Source: Epinephelus fuscoguttatus
Lineage: Eukaryota; Chordata; Actinopteri; Perciformes; Serranidae
Reading direction: 5' to 3'
DNA length: 64,000 nucleotides
NCBI RefSeq assembly: GCF_011397635.1
Contig: NC_064759.1
Location: forward strand, 12,234,428 to 12,298,427
The position numbers and the translations under genes were made by a program. Of the stretch, positions 61,277 to 64,000 are shown piece after piece (positions within the stretch are counted from its first letter, which is position 1; each line of letters opens with the position of its first letter). The notes beneath the pieces were generated by a model. It saw nothing but the letters and a program-made list of their open reading frames with translations. It made no database searches and had not been told where the DNA came from.

Positions 61277-64000
61277 ATGATGGCGGAGGACAGTGAATCC
61301 GCGGCCAGTCAGCAGAGCCTGGAGCTAGACGACCAGGACACCTGCGGGATAGACGGAGACAACGAGGAGGAGAATGAGCATATGCAGGGGTGAGGATGGC
61401 CTGTCCGGTCCGGCTGGGAAACGCAGTAACGTTATTTCAGGCTGTCTGTTTATGTGTGTGCTCGGTCGGGAACGGCTAGCGCAGTTAGCTAACGTTAGCC
61501 GACACAAACACAGCCTGGCTGTTTGCAACAAGGCCGTCAATTCAAGCTAGTAACCACAGGAAGAGTGCTGATTTAAACCTTTATTATATTGCCATTGTTA
61601 TCGGTGTAACTGTGTGTGCCGTCAGGGACATATTTATACACACAACTAGCGTCCCGACTGAATGACACGATGACAGCCAACCGCTCAGACAGCCCGTTAG
61701 TTAGCTAACGGTAAGCTAGCTCAGCTGTCATTCGTTGCTATGGTAGCTAACGTTAGCTTACTGGTGCTGTGTGTAAGGACTCAAATGTGAGATAAATAAA
61801 GTCAGAGCCTGTTTAATAATGTGGTGTGGGATTGTGTTCATGTCTGCAGCAGTCCGGGGGGAGATTTGGGGGCTAAGAGGAAGAAGAAGAAGCAGAAGAG
61901 GAAGAAAGAGAAGCCAAGCTCAGGGGGAGCCAAGTCCGACTCTGCCTCTGACTCTCAGGAGATAAAGGTGAGATGATGACCCACTGAAATGTGCACAGAC
62001 CCTCTTATGGCAAAGCAATAACCCACTAACCTAGTGGAGCATCTTGCCAGGCTGGTGCTAGACAAGGAGCAAGTGAGGGGAAACACAGAATACTCTTTTT
62101 TGCGCACAAGAAACATCCTGAGAAACCCTGCTTGTTTACCATCAGTGTGAATGGGTCAGTAGGGGTTATCCAATCTTGGTCCAGACTCTCCTCATGGTCT
62201 TGTCCCTAGAGTTACCCTAATCAACATTTTAACATTTGGGTGTACACATACTAAGCAGGGGATCCTCCCCAATATATTTTTTTTTGCATCAAACACTTAA
62301 GTTCCTGCATTCTGGTAAATTTTTATTCGCCAAATTGTACCTTTTCTGCATCATTTTATTGTGGTAACTTCATGGTACTTCCTGCTCTAATTGCGCACAG
62401 TCCCCTCTCTCAGTGCAGCCATTGCTTTTGAGGTTGCAAGCTGCCACTACATACTTTACCAGAGCGAGTGACTGTGTTTACATGCACAAAATATTCTGTT
62501 TTTCACTCATATTCTGAAAACGATTCCACTAACATTCTCATTTACATGCAACCATGCATACTTTGATTAATGTGCCCTGTTGTTTATGATGTCAAAAATA
62601 TGGAAAAGTGGAACAGCTGTCGCTTGTGCCAGGATTTTGGCAGTTGCAGTGGCAGACTTGCTCAACCGTACAAACACAGCCTTCCTCCTTTCCTCCTCTG
62701 TTCCTTCAACCACCCTCTTAAAAAGTTTGGCATTACAGTATTTGGGCATATTCACAAATCTGTCAATATCCAAGGCTTTCTCAGGCTCCAATCACTCAGA
62801 AAGCATTTTACAGATTGCAAAACATGAGGCGCACCGCACTGCCATTTTTTTTTTTTAAATGAATGACACTAGTAAAAAAAAAAAAAAAAAAAAAGCTTGC
62901 TGCATCTTTTCATTGTTGCCAACAATAAAACCTACCCTTACCTTCCTATGTAATCAATCTTGTGTTTATTTATTTGTTTTTGTTTATTTGACAGTCATAA
63001 GTATCTAGTTCCTAAAACGTTGAGGCAGAGGGTACTTGCTGTAGCTCTGGTTGAGGGTGAGAGGCTGTCTGTAAATAGTTTGTTGGGCACAGAGGAACAT
63101 GAGACCTAATAATGAAGGTGGATCATGGGGAGTACCAACAGTTGGTCCAGGAGCTTCGCCTCCACGATGGCTGTTTCCAGGCATATTTTAGGATAACCTG
63201 GGGGCAGTTTGACAACCTGCTGTCTGTCGTTGAGCCGTATAGCTTTGGGTTTTCAGCAACTGTAAACTGTAAACTTGTTGTCATGACCACCACCGAAGGT
63301 CTGTCTCTTAAGTCATCTGATTGGAGAGTGGGAAGAAAAAGCGGAGATGATGTGGGGTGCTTTTTTGCTCTGAGTTGAAGTTTTTTCATCTTAAGGAGTT
63401 CAGAGCACTCCAGCTAAAACTCCAGGCGTCTAGAGGACAGAAAGACAAGTCGTGTAGCAATGCAAAAACAGTGAGCAAAAAGCTTCATTCTTATTTAAAA
63501 CAATGACAAAAAGCTGCCTCCAGCTGCTAAAAAGCTTTCTGTGTGATCTGGGCCTTAATACTTTAAAGCAAGTGTGTTTCTTCTTCCAATCAGAAATGTA
63601 GATTTTTCCTTTGGGCATGCATCTTTACCCCAGCCTTGCAAGCTGTTGGTTTGTGTACAACTTATCCATGAATAGACACAATTATGACCTTAAAAGGAAA
63701 GAGGCCGTGTGTGGCAAACTGTGGTAAAAACCTAGACTAATATGCAAATTCCACATGTGCTGTATACATGTCCAAAAAATGCTGTTAAAACCCAAATGCT
63801 TGCATATCCCACATGTCTTAATCGGAAAATGCTGAGTTTGGAAAAAAGTCTATTTCAGAATATTTAAATGAATATGCTGTTTACATGACCCACATTGAAT
63901 TCAAAATATTGTTTTATTTGGGATTGTAGAGGAATATCGGTGTGCATGTAAACGCAGCCAATGTCCCCTGCTATGTTAATGTTTTTATTAGCAATGGGAG
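61277..64000 (+). CDS. NMT2: NMT2, glycylpeptide N-tetradecanoyltransferase 2, 5' part
   Basis: Cytosolic and ribosome-associated enzyme that transfers myristate from myristoyl-CoA to N-terminal glycines. Two coding exons are present: 61280-61389 and 61850-61967 (GT-AG; phase 2 then 0), giving the first 76 residues; an extra in-frame ATG at 61277 adds one Met. The sequence MAEDSESAASQQSLELDDQD, an acidic stretch, SPGGDLG, a Lys/Arg-rich cluster KRKKKKQKRKKEKP and SDSASDSQEIK match the NMT2 N-terminus rather than NMT1. The basic cluster is the ribosome-targeting region; the catalytic domain starts in later exons beyond the window. Intron 2 continues to the window end and contains a Harbinger-type element. 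Confidence 0.93.
62470..63958 (+). mobile_element. Harbinger-like element in NMT2 intron 2, decayed
   Basis: Inverted ends gtgtttacatgcac (left, about 62473) and gtgcatgtaaacgc (right, about 63942-63955). On the plus strand 63112-63378 encodes the N-terminal part of a Harbinger transposase: VQELRLHDGCFQAYFRI then QFDNLLS. On the minus strand 62791-62567 a 74-codon frame could be a remnant of the second (DNA-binding) Harbinger protein, but that is a guess. The catalytic region is absent. Confidence 0.6.

Overview
The window is teleost fish nuclear DNA, most likely from a percomorph. Evidence: intron-containing genes with GT-AG splice sites, teleost-type MHC class II genes, a FAM171A1-NMT2 gene pair, long TG microsatellites and a dense load of fish-type transposons (Tc1, hAT, PIF/Harbinger, piggyBac-like, tRNA-SINE, LINE). 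There is no bacterial, viral or CRISPR content.

Layout. (1) 1-25.5 kb, minus-strand genes: an MHC class II cluster embedded in transposons. It holds a class II beta gene (8945 to 6939), an intact class II alpha gene (15891 to 14752) and a broken second alpha copy (23402 to 22554). Two near-identical ~600-bp blocks, each with an antisense AATAAA, lie at 4.9-5.5 kb and 11.8-12.4 kb. They look like class II 3' untranslated sequence and suggest that a second beta gene was lost. A Harbinger element with other elements nested in it begins only ~120 bp upstream of the beta start codon. (2) 25.6-59.0 kb, plus strand: FAM171A1, nine exons encoding 892 residues, with an 11.3-kb first intron and a ~3.5-kb 3' UTR ending at a good poly(A) site. 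(3) 59.0-61.3 kb: intergenic. (4) 61.28 kb to the end, plus strand: the first two coding exons of NMT2. The rest lies beyond the window.

How the genes work together. The alpha and beta chains would pair as a peptide-presenting heterodimer on antigen-presenting cells. The order alpha then beta on one strand is a common teleost class II arrangement. FAM171A1 (type I membrane protein) and NMT2 (N-myristoyltransferase) are unrelated to antigen presentation. They are neighbours in other vertebrates, so they anchor the synteny and place this class II cluster beside a conserved FAM171A1-NMT2 block.

The most notable signals are: the sharp change from near identity to clear divergence between the two alpha genes at the exon 2 boundary; two homopolymer frameshifts in the second alpha copy; the probable relic of a lost beta gene; and several nested transposons whose target-site duplications can be read directly. 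All exon models come from reading frames, splice consensus and family knowledge. No alignment or database search was run.
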